From Enoplolaimus lenunculus (Eukaryota; Nematoda; Enoplea; Enoplida; Thoracostomopsidae): DNA of 64,000 bases. The translations under genes were made by a program, and so were the position numbers. The stretch lies in assembly GCA_030248215.1 (NCBI GenBank), contig JASANG010002660.1, forward strand, positions 1-64,000, written 5' to 3'. This document shows positions 47,801-60,550 of this stretch, piece by piece; position 1 is the first letter of the stretch, and the number at the start of each line of letters is the position of its first letter. Below the pieces are notes generated by a model, which had not been told where the DNA came from, made no database searches, and was given only the letters and a program-made list of their open reading frames with translations.

Positions 47801-50800
47801 AGTTTGCAAGTTTGTACGTTCTCCATATCGGCTCCAAAATGTTACGTTACATTTTGTTTTGTGACCTGTGCGTTGATCAAAAGCGTAACAACTGTTGAAT
47901 GGAGGAATATATAAATGAAGTGATACAGCGCCGTCAGTATGGCTTGGATTTTCGACTCGATGCAAACCAATGGTATCTGAAATATAACAAGACCAGGTAG
48001 GTGAAACAAAATGTCGTTTTGAACGACGAAACATATCCGAAATATATTCTGTGAAAACAGCATAATTCGGGCAGAAAAACACCTGGTCTATCGTCGCGAA
48101 AGCTAACCTAGAACTGGCGATGCTTCGTTCATATGTCTGGCGTATTAATATTTGACGGTAGTTTACACGATTGAAATTATAACAAAAAAGCTAAATTCGA
48201 GCTAGGAGTTAAATTAGTAATTCCTGGGTGACAATATTTTTGCACTTTTTACGTATAAGATTGCCGTATAAAGCTTTCACAGGTCATACACTGCTGTAAT
48301 TGTTCACTTTGGGTTTCATTGTAGCATTAGATGGATATGGAGCGAAGTTGTGTGAACTTTTGCTAAAAACAACCGCACCCTGCAAGACGCGTTTGGTTCA
48401 GTTTCCAAACTTTACTTCATTTCAAACCAAATTGGTTACTGGTAATTTAAAACTTTACCATTAATATAAGTCACTTCGTTGACTTTAAATTCATTCACAG
48501 CCTTTTCAACCAACGGTTCTTCTGGCGCTTCCGGATCCGGCCATTCATAGAGTGTTTCTCTGAGGGTTCCGTCCAGCAACTAAAAACATGATACAACTTA
48601 TAGTATATATACGTACCTAGCAGGGTGCAACCATGTATCCGGCTTTGGTGCGGGCAAAAAATCGACATCCGGCTACGGTTATTTTAACTTTCCGGATATT
48701 ACTTTTAAAAAATTTCAAAAAATTTATACCATCATTCGTATTTATGCTAAGTACTATCGAACTGATCGACTTATACATATTTTGCTGTCACATATGTAAT
48801 ATAAATGTTTGGGTTACAATAACGCTGGAAAAGCAAATCTAGATGACTTGTGTTATTTTTGGGGCGTAACAGAGTATGCCTCAGCACATTTCTATTATTA
48901 CTAAGGCTAAGCCTAATGTCAATCGTAAAAATGGATCTATATCTAAGCATAAGCCTAAGCGAAAATAATAGCCTTAATCCGAGCCAGGAATGGGCAGAGA
49001 CCTGCCATGAAATGTCTCGGTCTCGGTAAACTTTTGGTCATCACCAAAGGAAATAAAATTTTCATAATAAATTATTTCTAATGCTGTCTTCGTAGTTTTT
49101 TGTGTGTTGTCTTGTCAGAATACATGCCAATAATTATGGCGTAACTATAAAAATTCCTAGATTCATACCGAAATATTTTCATAGACATTACTTGCTTTAA
49201 CAATATGAACTTCTGCTTTTTACAGGTCTACTAGAACTTGCTGAATACTCGACTTAATGCGTCGGTTCCAAACCACCGAGTCTCAAGAAACACCTGCCGA
49301 TGCCAAGTACCAAAACTTACCGAGACTGAGACCGAGACTCTCATCCCTGATCTTAGACCGTCTGTGTTATGCGTACCTACGGAAAACTGGATGCCCTTTA
49401 ATGGTTCATGGGCCAAACGTATATTGCAACTGAACGCAACGCTACAAAACATGGAATACTATAATTGGAACGTTGTTAAAGTGTTACATTAGAGATGCAT
49501 CGGCGAGAGATGTTGAATTTTGTCACGTAAACACTTTGGGCACCTAAGCCGCGGAAGGAAGAATTGTGACCTGCGATGTGATATTTGAATGCAATCTAGT
49601 ATTAGATTTGAATTCATTGCCCGGCTCCGGCTCCGGCCACATATTAAACTATCCGGCTCCGGTTCCGTTAGTTTTTGGTATCCGTATGCACCTTGATACA
49701 CAAACTCCTAGATAGTTTCAAAATTAGTGTAAACGTAGGTCCACAAATCGTAAATTAAAACAGTATTAAAATAAGGTACGTGTTTACTTTTCCTCCTACA
49801 AAAACTCACCCATACAAATAATGACTGTATAATAAACTTAGGTTTAGGTTTAGGCTTAAGCTTTATGCTTAAGAAAATAGTAACCAATATTAACGTGACG
49901 GAGAGAAAATTCGCTTTCTGTTCCTAACATCGTTTGTAGCTATTAGAGTTTGAACGTATATTAAACTTGAAATTGCAGTATCTTGCAAACGTCAATTCTG
50001 CGTACTAACAGGCCTTAAGCTAGCTCACCTTATTAGGAGGGCTAAAAATTTTCAATAGAGGCATACAAGGGTTTTCGATGGTTTAAAGGTTGAAAATTTT
50101 CTGGAAGGCCAAAATTCTTATAGAGAGGCTGAGCCTCCACTCGCACTCCAGTAGCTACAGGCTCAATACCTACATACCTTAACAAAACAATGTGCGTTTG
50201 AATGATCATGAATACTGCTTCCCATATTTTCGCCCCAACATAGCATCATCAGATTAAACTTTCCATTGCCTTCGTCGACCAAATTTCTCGTATACCTAAA
50301 ACAGTTGCTTGACTATGACTTTGGAAATGATCGTTACGTTTAATATAAAACATGCATAAAGATTTCCTGAATTATTAACTAAAACTTACTTAATATCGAT
50401 ATATAAAAATAACAAAAAGAGATGGTTGATCTTTAAACTTCACCTGCCAACATTATTGACCAGCAGAGTATACTCAGAATTATACTTTAATTTGCCTAAT
50501 GGCTTCTAAATCGCAAATGTCGTCGTAGGTTTACAGTCATCCCAAATCGGACTGGAAAACGGTGTGTTCAAGAAATTACAAATTATGTAGAAAAATTACT
50601 GCGAAACTACAAAACCACAAAATAGGCTCTAAACGAGTATTGAAATGGTAAAATTCACGGATAAATTGGCACTCATCTAAAACGTGTGTTAGAACCAAAC
50701 CTCGGCTTGGAACCACCTATAGCATGAGCAAGTTTTTAAATTTAAGTAGTAGCGGGGCCAAGTGAGCAACAACTCTTCTCACAGTCAGGGACCCATCAAA

Positions 50801-51352
50801 ACCAAAAAAAAGTTGAATTTTTTTCTAAATAATACACCATATACTCGCAAGCTCTTGTGAGCGAAAAGATAAACCTTACTTAAGCGTCGAAAGACAGTGA
50901 CAGTTCGCTGCTAAAATTCCAAAGTATGAATTGTTTGAGACTTCCCTTGTATGTGAGAGAACCCTTATACTTGAGGGAATGGCGGCGCGGAACAGTGCAC
51001 TGAACTTATGCAATTCGTAACATTCTGATTAATAGCGTAACAAATAGTAATGTGGAATTGTGTTCAATGTTTAAGTTCAAAAGTGTATTTTTAGACAAGA
51101 CGGATCAGAAAGATCACTGACGACTCGTCGAAATATAGTATTGATGCCATACGCGTCAAACCGTTATACATACCGATGCGTATCAAATTTTGCGTATTTT
51201 TTCCAGTCTTGAGGATTGCTGTTGTACCTCGAAAATAACTTGACAACTTCATCAACATTTACCAGACTATCACTGAATATTGAATGCAGCTGTTTGATAA
51301 CTTCAGAGAATGCAATTCCATTTTTGTCTACCTCAGATATTTTATCACTCAT
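47801..51352 (-). CDS. CDO1: Cysteine dioxygenase type 1
   Basis: CDO1 oxidises cysteine to cysteine sulfinate in the cytosol with a non-haem iron; it is the first step of cysteine breakdown towards taurine and sulfate. Exons 51352-51174, 50295-50178, 48579-48459 and 47976-47801 give 198 residues in one frame, against 200 in human. The iron ligands are conserved: the two His of [12 protein letters not shown] (about 89 and 91) and the His of TIGLHRVEN (about 145). The Cys-Tyr crosslink pair is present at about Cys96 and Tyr162 (SLHLYIPPF), as is the family signature [11 protein letters not shown]. The ATG at 51352 begins [12 protein letters not shown]; a TTG three codons upstream is not needed. 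The 3' end is uncertain. A consensus donor (ACT|GTAAGTG) ends the last exon at 47801, so a short final exon may follow; if it is not used, the frame runs on to a TAA at 47714. Confidence 0.93.
48616..49695. mobile_element. hAT-like element with a nested GGTCTCGG element
   Basis: The left end CAGGGTGCAACCATGTATCC and the right end in reverse (AAGGTGCATACGGATACC) are diverged terminal repeats. Inside at 48985-49350 lies a copy of the GGTCTCGG family. The rest includes a TTAGGC-like block and the repeat shared with 14393-14640. Confidence 0.45.
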
Positions 51353-51529
51353 TGTTAACAACTATTAAATGTTAGCTGATTTAGACAATTTCGTTTTTCA
51401 AAATCTAGAAAAAAAATTAGTGAACGAAACTAGCGAATCGTTAATGGGTGGCGGCATATTGAAAATTTTCCGGCTATTCAAAAACGCTTCACCAAACTTC
51501 CACTTTTCTTAACCATAATTGTCACATAT

Positions 51530-51634
51530 TATATATACATTATATATATTATATATATTATATATATTATATATATTATATATATTATATATATTATATA
51601 TATTATACATATATTATATATATATATATATATA
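51530..51634. repeat. AT microsatellite/minisatellite
   Basis: TATATATTA-type units repeat with a period near 12 and end in a pure TA run. It lies 180 bases upstream of the CDO1 start codon. Confidence 0.85.
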
Positions 51635-51637
51635 CCG

Positions 51638-51770
51638 GTCGCAGTGGGACTACACTTATTGAGCGAAGCTCGAACACATGCAAGCAATTAAGGTAATATG
51701 CAATTTTGGAGGTTTGTACACACTTTACTCAGATTCTTCGAACCCAAAAACGTTCAGTCACCGTATAATA
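51638..51770 (+). mobile_element. HINE-like element, 5' fragment beside (TA)n
   Basis: It starts ACCGGTCGCAGTGGGACTAC, then TTATTGAGCGAAGCTCG and a partial satellite unit. It directly follows the AT microsatellite at 51530-51634, upstream of CDO1. Confidence 0.6.
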
Positions 51771-54556
51771 TATACTTAATTATTTTAGCGCTTAACCACT
51801 TTAAAGAAAGAAATGTTATTTGCAATATAAAGCAACTAAGTATTCGCTGGAAATTTGAGACAATTTTTGTGCAATATTTCGATCGTAAAACACCGGACGA
51901 AAATTGTTTTAAAATAACACAAAAAACGCGCTCAAGAATGTATTTATTGAATTTTTGATTATACACCATTTATCAAAACGTAAACGCATACTTTTACTAT
52001 CTTTCACCTGAACTGTATGTACGTATTACCTTCATTTGAAGATTATAGGGAAGCGTGCTCGTTGGCCCTGTATAAATTTTAAACGACAATGTATCTGTAT
52101 TGAATATTGAGACACAAAGAGGGATAATCAGTGACAATTAATAAATTACAAATATTAAAATTATTCGTAGTTGTGTAAAAAATTAAGACACCCATTTACA
52201 AAAAGTTAAATTTGGAAGTAAAGGAGACCACATGCTCAGTGTAACCAAAAATGCATGAGGCAAAAATATGCGATTCTTAGGATTTCGCATGGTACAAAAT
52301 GTGCCGCCGGCCGTTGCGTTTTTCATCCACCGCCTTTATTTTAGAGGTCGTACCGCTGTCACATGCAATAACCCAAAATTAAACTATAAGCGGATCATTT
52401 TTGATGCTGGATATGTAAAGTACCATGGTTCGCACGGGATGTACCTCCCTTTAAATAGGGGGTGTAGGACAAAAAAGCAACGTGCGCTGGGTACATTCAT
52501 TTTTACACAGAATGTATTCAGTTGTGCACGCTTGTAAAAAGAGTCATTAACGACTTTTAGTGTAACCTAAGTTTTCGGTTTAACTGTAACAACGATTCAG
52601 TGGATATCGACAATACGAAAACAGATAGTTGCCCAAATAACTGAAATGGGAACGGAAAACAGATACTTAACTGTAAACTATGTTATTTCGTGACAAATAA
52701 TTTAGGCGTGAATTTGTCCTACTCTTTAAGCCTGAGAACGCACAGTTTAGTTCTTTTGGACTTAATCATTGGTTAGTCCTGCAAGAACCGCAGCCATGAA
52801 TGCCTAGTTTACACCGTAGTACATTTAGATTTTTTCAAACAGTGCCTGGACTACTATAAGAAAACTGTTCTAACATTTAAAAACAAATATTAAAAAAATT
52901 TGCGCAGATTTAGCCGCAGGTAAAAGAAATAAAATTCCCGCGGGTAAGGCGCAGAGCGCGTCAAAAATATTTACCCACTTACACCTCTGGCACAGAATGC
53001 CTATCAAGCTAAATCATTAAAAACCGATTTGTTAATACAAGATTTTATTCGGATTTTTACAACAACTTCCGATATGGTTTATAGATTTGCCACTGCCAAA
53101 AGAACAAACAGCTGGCGACACGATTTTATTTACAAACGGCTTTCTTATCGTTTACTGTAAATAACCGCACACCGGAACTGTAATATGTATCTAACAAACA
53201 ACAAGCACTGATAACTGTAAGACAACAAAATTAACTTAAAACAGTAATAAATAAAGTAAAATAAACAAAGCCTGTAAAGCATATTAAAGCTCACTGCAAT
53301 ACGGTCTCGTCAACCGTCTGTACTGCCGGTACTTAAAGTAGCAGAAAAGATAGCAAATGAAACAAAACAAGCGTCATAAATAGCATATGGCATTAAGACA
53401 GAATGTAAGAATCCAAACCGCATAACCATGAACCGCACCAATTTTGGTCTGAACCATATCTGGCCTGCAGTGGCGGAGTGCTGGCTTGCACCGAAAACCA
53501 CTAATCGCTTGCAATCGCTCTAATTAATGATTTATTGCATTTTAACGATTTTAATCCATGTTCTCTAAAGTTACTAAAACAATGTGAATTGCTTCAGATT
53601 TCTCAGAAAACTCAAATATTGGTTTTATCTGTATTTCGTTTGCTAAATGTTTCTGTTTAAGCCATGAAAACCAGTGGAGTAAAATTTTTAACATTCATCA
53701 GCCACGGTAGAATTTCAGCGTTCCCACTGCCTCACCCTTTTACGCCGAACCCAGCAACAAACTTAGGTGTCAGCACAGACACGCCAGTTAGGCTGTTATG
53801 CCTTTCAAGTGTGCGGAAAAAATGTACATGAGCAAAGTTTCGTATGCAGGGTAAACAGTACTTAAACGAAGTGTCTTCGAAAATTTTAAAGTTAAAATCT
53901 AAATTGCACATTTATCAAAAACACAATAATTCAGTAAATGGCAACGTTTAGGAAATCCCAACATAACCAGCCGGAATAAGAACAAAACGACCGCATCATA
54001 ATTTTTATTGCAATATAATGCAATTACGTAATATACCTTGTCGGAAGAAAGGGCGAAGCGATACCTCGCAATCTGCCATCCTGTAGACGGTCCACATTGA
54101 CTCCATAAGATACAGTGGTCCCCATAAATGAGTGATTAAAACTCCAGTTGATCTTCAGGAGCTCTCATTTGTTTACCGACGCCACTACATCTTTGCTAGA
54201 CTCAAACTATTCATGAGAAAAAAATTGTTGTTAATCTAGTGAAATATATTTTATGTATTGCTACTTTTACCTTCGATGTTTTAGGTCGTCTGAAAGGTTT
54301 CGAGCGGTCACAATTTAGACTAAACTTCTGCAAGTGTAACCAAACTGCTTACTGTGTCACCGAGAGTGAGGCGACCTTATGAGGGTAGTGGGCTTCTCCG
54401 CTGTTCGGAAACTGTGACATATGATTTCACTTTAGCAAAGATGAAACTATTCAAGTCCAGCGTTTATAAAGGCACACAAACACTGGGGTCTTGATAGCTA
54501 ATTGTGTTACAATCAATCACTTCAGTATGATCTTGCATTTACGACGATGCATTTGT
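51771..54556. other. CDO1 upstream region, no firm gene
   Basis: This is AT-rich sequence with a fragment of the 59-kb foldback family (about 52440-52540), a CGGAAACGG fragment (52600-52670) and a GGTTC/GAACC palindromic piece (53400-53490). A possible minus-strand exon at 54037-54152 is listed separately. Confidence 0.35.
54037..54152 (-). CDS. Possible isolated exon
   Basis: The minus strand reads INWSFNHSFMGTTVSYGVNV, continuing DRLQDGRLRGIASPFLPT, between an AAG acceptor and a GTATAT donor. Amino-acid composition looks protein-like, but no family is recognised and no partner exon was found. Confidence 0.2.
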
Positions 54557-54560
54557 TTAA

Positions 54561-55857
54561 CCCTCAATGGCCCGACAGTCTACATATGTAGACATAACCA
54601 GTTCGACAATTGATTGTTCGGCAGGTGCTATAGTTAAGAATCTATTGTTTAATTTCCATCGATAATTATTCTGTTATAGTAGTATAAAAAACTTATAGCA
54701 TTGTGGGAACAAAAGTTTGCTGTACAGTGAGTCATATACCTATATAACCCGACCGTCTACATATGTAGACAGATGTTGATTTGATCATAGTTTGAGTTTT
54801 GACAAGAATTGGAACGTTTTGTTCTTACACACGGTTTTGTATGGTGAGGTAAAGTCAGGGAAATGTCAGGTTTGCATAAATTATCTTTGACTGAGGTCGT
54901 ACGACGTGTATTAGAACCAAGTGATTCAGAGACAGAAGATGACAAACCGGACGACAATAGTTCAAATGACGACTCAGAATCAGTTGAGTTAGGTCAATGC
55001 AGTAGTGAAGAGGCTGCTATTTATGAGCAAGATAGTGATGGTGAATTACAAAACAATCGGACGCATCTAGTAGTGAGTTGAGCGATATAGACGAGACTTC
55101 TAGTGGAAGTAATGTGTTTTTGTCAGCGACGGGTGTTGAGTGGCATTCTACAACACCACCTGTCCGTGTGTTAGCTAGAAATATAATTCGCTTTCGCGAA
55201 GGCACTGCAGTAAACCCTACAACAGAGTCACAAGCATTTAGGCGGGGTTGATGTAATGGACTCTTGCATTGATGATTTTACCTGCAAACGCATATCGAAT
55301 CGTTATCCTCTAGTCTGCTTTTTCAATATGATTGAAATTGCGTTGCACAACGCATTCATTGTCATGAAACTGAACGGATATCAAAAGTCACGCAATGTTT
55401 TCATGAAAAAAGTAGCCGAACAACTAGCGCAAGACAATATGACCAAACGTTGCAGTAGTGAAAAAATTTACGCAAAATCAAAGGATTCATTTATGGCTTA
55501 CGGGCTGCCTCAAAAGCGAAACGAACCTTCTACATCTGGTAAACCGACCAAATGTCAGGTCACAAGTTGTCGCAAATCTACGAGATTGAGCTGTTCGTCA
55601 TGTGGAAAACGAGTGTGCAAGGACCACATGAATCGCACCATAACGTGCAACGACTGTGCTTAACTGGACAACGCGCCCGCAGTGGGAGGCTGGACGGGGA
55701 GCGGGTGGAACTCCGCCAGAACACTAGTTCTGACTGTCTCAAGCCAGTTAAAGGAGGAGAGCACCCTGAGATAAGCCAAAACTAACGCTAGTTGTGTTGT
55801 CTACATATGTAGACCGTTGGGCTGATTAAGGTGAAAATTTTGCCGGGCCGTTGAGGG
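54561..55857 (+). mobile_element. piggyBac element, internally deleted
   Basis: TTAA (54557-54560 and 55858-55861) flanks terminal repeats CCCTCAATGGCCCG and (reversed) CCCTCAACGGCCCG. The 16-base palindrome GTCTACATATGTAGAC occurs at 54578, 54755 and 55799. The transposase gene inside keeps an acidic N-terminus from the ATG at 54863 and, after a one-base frame shift near 55050, the conserved GVEWHSTTPP..ARNII region. The sequence then jumps from ESQAF directly to GGVDVMDSC, so the catalytic DDD core (roughly 300 residues) is deleted. The last part to 55663 keeps RYPLVCFFNMIEIALHNAF and the Cys-rich C-terminal domain (CSSCGKRVCKDH). It cannot make an active enzyme, but its ends look usable. 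Confidence 0.9.
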
Positions 55858-55861
55858 TTAA

Positions 55862-58205
55862 GAAGTATCAAATGTATTTACTTAGAGAGTATTGATATAA
55901 CCAAAAATAAACATGACATAATTCTGAAATTCCGGCTTAATAAGTTTAACTTTCCGAAAGCACCGAACAAGTTAGGTTCCCAAGGGACACTTGTTCCCGG
56001 ATCCCAGCTCAAAAAATATCGTAAGTAATAAAAGACTAAACTTGCAACTGCAATTGCTATAAACAGTGCGTTTTCAGTGCGCTCATAAAACGAAGTATTT
56101 TAAGCCAATTTTATGATGTTGTCGCCGGCCACCCAAATTTATATTACACAAGCGAGTATTTGTTGGCGATTAATTATAAACTAATGAACTTCTAGAAAAC
56201 AAAACTATTGAAGTTTTCGATAAAACAAAACTTTTTTTAGTCAAGTAAAAAACAGTTATTTTTTACACATTGGTGTTTGTAAATCTATAGTATTGAAGTA
56301 ATATGTCATACTGGAGACACTGAATTAATCCACTCATTCTCTAAGCACTTAAATTATATATCTAGGAAACTTAATTCATATCTTGAATTCATAATCATTA
56401 AATTACGCCGTCTATGATGAGTTGGAATTTTGGAAACAAAAGCAACTTTGCAATATGTTTTGTACGGTACGACTAAAAATACAGTTATTAGCATATCATA
56501 TTCTAATAAACAACGGCCGGGTTTCTGAAATGTTACTTAAGTATTTACCATAGTTGTACTTAAATAATTACTTAAGTCGCATACTTAAGTAAATACTTAA
56601 CTTTTCGAGCAAAAACAGATCAATGGCAAACGTGAATCACTTTCAAAACAAAATAGCAATGTTTCTGGTTTATATTAGAGGCCAACTTCAGTTAGAACAA
56701 GGTTAGTATGCTTGGGACGCTAATCTTAACATTGCGAATCATAAAAGCTTCGATATACGTTAATTGAAAGCTCGGATATTTTAGTATTAACCCGCTTTAT
56801 ACCTAGGGTACATACCATTTCAGCAACTTACAGTGCAAACTGCGTACGCGAATTAGGGTTCGAATACTAATGTTCAATAGGTAAGTAGTGATTGCCACCG
56901 AAAGTCTGCGTTTCGAATGTCATAAAAATTAGATGTAAAATGAAGCAAAACACTCAAGAAATGTATTCCGAAAATCATATTGAATGATTCGTGTCAAGTT
57001 AGAAGCAAACTTCAAAACAAACTACTTGCAAAATCGACATTACTTAATTTCTTCGTTAGGTGTCGAGAAGAAAGTTCTAATTACCAAGGCAATGATAAAT
57101 TTGCCCCCGCGGTAAAACTGTCTTCCAGGTGTTTTGGAAACACATATATCAACCTTTGAATTTTTGGAGCAAATCCCTTCCACAGGATCGCCATACTTGT
57201 TGCGATAATATTAAAATTCTCTCGAATGGATAACTTAAAACCCGCCCGACTTTACCATGACAACCAAACAGTTCACAAAATAAAAAAACATTTTTTCAAC
57301 AGTTTCAACGTGACCTACGAGCTTCGAGCTAGAAAAGCCAAACGAATACTATAGTTTTTGGCAGGCAAGTATCAAAACATAAGTAACGAAAAAAATACTT
57401 CGCGAGCGAAGCGAGTAACAACCCTAACACCTGCTACATTTCTGGGCAATCAGGAGCCAATACAGGTAGAACTGGAAAAAATACCGCGACCGTGTGACGC
57501 TCTGCTAAAAATTTGCCAAACGCTTGCTGCACTTCTGGCCAATTAGAAGCCAATACAAGTAGAGTTGTGAAAAAGTCCACGGGACGAAAGCGAGGGTGAC
57601 GCTCTATGGAAATTTTGTATTAAACTCCATTACGCTGTTTGTCTTTTGCTCGTGTACGCGGCTAAATGGTAAAGTCGAGGGTCAAGTTTTTAGCTTAAAT
57701 ATACTCGCGGCGATTAAGTAAACAAAAGCTAACACATCAGCTTTATGAAACCAATACTGATAAACGAGGCAGTACTGAAGTCAAACGAAGATCGCGCTAA
57801 GCAAGAGCTAATTGTTGTACAAAATTCAGTTGTGGATATGCGTTGGATTGCATTCAATTTCTTTTGAAAATTGAAATTCAAGAAAGTGGTAAGGCAAAAT
57901 GCAAATTTTTCCAAAAAGTAAGGCACAATTTCTAATTTGATACGCGGTTCCGCTGCCCGTAACATTCTGCAAAAATATATGCCGAGGAAACGCCGTTTTA
58001 ACATGCTCCAAATTGAGCTAACAATGTTTAGTTCATAACAGAAAAACGTCATAAAATGTCGTAGCCCTCTCGGGTCCGGCTGAATTCTAGCTTACTAATA
58101 CCTCAGATGAAATAGAAAAGATTCACGATGGCAAAGGTTAACAGAAACAATATCAGTTACCGTGTACCATTTTCGCACCAAACATACTATGTGCATTTCA
58201 GCCCA
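55862..58205. other. AT-rich stretch, no gene
   Basis: The only structure I see is a diverged tandem pair at 57425-57590 (TTCTGG.CAAT.AGGAGCCAATACA) and GCGAGCGAAGCGAG palindromes near 57405. The 107-codon minus frame at 57729-58052 has no motif. Confidence 0.35.
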
Positions 58206-58423
58206 CACTGCAAAAAATGCTGAGTGAAATTGACTCCCTCTGAAATAGGCTCTACGGGACTACACAAAATGAGTCAAAATTCGACTCCGCCAGAGTCAAA
58301 CGTGCGCTTTAGCGAGTCGAATTTGATTCTATTGGAGTCGAATTTGACTCAGTTTGTGTAGTCCCGTAGAGCCTATTTCGGAGAGAGTCAATTTGACTCA
58401 CCATTTTTTGCAGTGCAAAAGGT
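58206..58423. mobile_element. Palindromic MITE, GACTC family, second copy
   Basis: The ends CACTGCAAAAAATG and CATTTTTTGCAGTG are perfect inverted repeats. Inside, TAGGCTCTACGGGACTACAC is mirrored by GTGTAGTCCCGTAGAGCCTA. It is better preserved than the 41.6-kb copy. Confidence 0.75.
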
Positions 58424-58949
58424 ATACCTATGTAAAATACGCCGTACGTCAGTGAACTACCAGATATCCGTTTCCGGTAATCAGTGTCCGTTTTCATTTT
58501 GTTTATAGAAATGCCGGAAATTCAGTTATTTTTATGCTTACAGATTGATAAAAATCACTTAAACAAAACACAGTCTTTTAAATACAGATTTAAATTTTTC
58601 GGTTTGATATAAAACGGTATACCTATAATTTTACGCACAATCTTAAAAACTTTAGGATTTTCGTTACTTTTTTCATAATGTTTCACTTAGTCGGATGAAT
58701 ACGCGCTACCCATCACGGGCGCCCTGTAGAAAACCAATTGAGAAAAATCTTGAATAAAGTCAAAATGAGTTTTATATAAACGATCTATTAAACTGAGAAA
58801 AATATACAAGACTCATTGAAGGAAGTTTGATGAAGCTTCCGTTAACTTTACAATACGTCGTCTTTGGTGCCCAGCTTTGACAAATTGTGAAAGCTGTATT
58901 ATGAGCAGTAGTTAGTTTAAACAAGAGTGGATGATCACTCTTTATAACT

Positions 58950-59200
58950 AGAGTGTGCCACTGGGTACATTCTGTGTATTAAAGAATGTACTCGGCACGC
59001 GTTGCTTTTTTGGCATACCCCCCTTATTTGGGGGGGGGGAATCGTTGAACCAATATTTTGAATTTTAGCTAAAGTCGCTCCGATTATATTTTAACTCCTG
59101 TGTTTACTATGTAGATTAACCAAATCAGGGGGGTCGAGCAAAAATGCAACGCGTGCTGGTACACTTTGTGCCATGCACAGCCCAAGCAATTGCACACTCT
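58950..59200. mobile_element. Foldback MITE, GCACGCGTTGC family
   Basis: The left end AGAGTGTGCCACTGGGTACA and the right end in reverse (AGAGTGTGCAATTGCTTGGG) are inverted; inside, CGGCACGCGTTGCTTTTT is mirrored by AAAATGCAACGCGTGCTGG. Fragments lie at 7290-7370 and 52440-52550. Confidence 0.6.
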
Positions 59201-60550
59201 TCTGCAAGGTGGACATCATCCACTCTTGGTTTAAGTTTCTTTAAATTTATACATGACTGAGTTAAATTTTTTTAATTTCCGAACGTATAACCATGGAGAA
59301 ACATGTCTTAACATTTTGACCTTTTAAATTAATTTTCATAGACTACCAGCAAGAGAGTATCCAGAGGAAGTTTTAAGGACAATTTCTGGCCACTCCCATA
59401 ACTGCCATCAAAACAACGTCGAGTTTTGAAAATCTACCCTCACTCTTGCTGGATTTTTGACAGTTGTCAACATTTTATAAACTTTTTCAGTTGGCAACTC
59501 AAAAAAACGCCCCTTTCGAAATATTTATAGAACTTATAATCTGTTTTCCAAAATCCTGCCTGTGCGACTCTGATTGGTAGTTCGACAGATGAGCGATAGG
59601 ACTTAGACCTATTACGAGGTATAATTTTGCTATAGTTTCAGTATTTTAGCCGAACCAAACTGAATAATAGAAAGCGCCATTTATGCTTTCTTCTCGTAGT
59701 AAACATAACATTTTTCAATTAATCTTTTAATGTAAGACTTTTGTGTTTGCAGAAGGTCTTAAATTTTTTTGACATTTTACGCGATAGGCTAATAGCATAT
59801 AACAGTCGCCAATGTTTGAAGAATCTACGCTTTGCTTTTAGAGCGTTTCTCACATGCCAATCATAAAGCCGTTATCAGCTCTGAAGTTTAGGTCAAAAAT
59901 AGCAGTGTAATGCTATATAGTTCGTTCATCTTAAAACAGCTAATACCTGATGGATCTTCATTTTAACTTCGTATTTTGTCAAATCTCGCTATTTTATACC
60001 AGTTTTTGGATTGCATATTGCTGGCGAAACATAGTATTATCGTATAAACAATAGTACCGAAGGCGTAGTTGGACCTTTACGTGTGTGTCGCATTGTTGCG
60101 CACTGCGGTGTGTGTAACTAATAAACTAATTATGCCATGCCGTTAGCCTGCTAAACGCGTTGAGTTGTGGTGAACTAAAAAATTTTACGGATTAAATGAA
60201 CATTTAAATTCGCGCTTAAAGCCTCGGAAAAGGCTTATGCAACTGCCTAAGCTTTCTGAAAAACCCAGTAGTACTCCTTAGTCCAGGATGTAAATGAACA
60301 GTAAAAATAGCGAGAACGGAAAACGAATATTGAAGTATGAAATTAATTAAATATCACGTGTATCGCACAAAAGCTTCACTAAATTTACTACATATAAAGC
60401 TACCTGAATAATTGGTTTCTGTCTTGAAACCAACAAATCTACAAACTTACGACGAACCCCTTTGTTTTAGAGGTAGACACAAGAGCTTTTCTTTAATTTA
60501 CTGGATTGTGTTTTTTTACATTAACAGTATGTAATTATACGACTAAAACA

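Noticed and set aside
53310-53501. 63-codon minus frame with a hydrophobic stretch
   Set aside because: Its first half is a GGTTC/GAACC palindromic repeat; no splice context or family.
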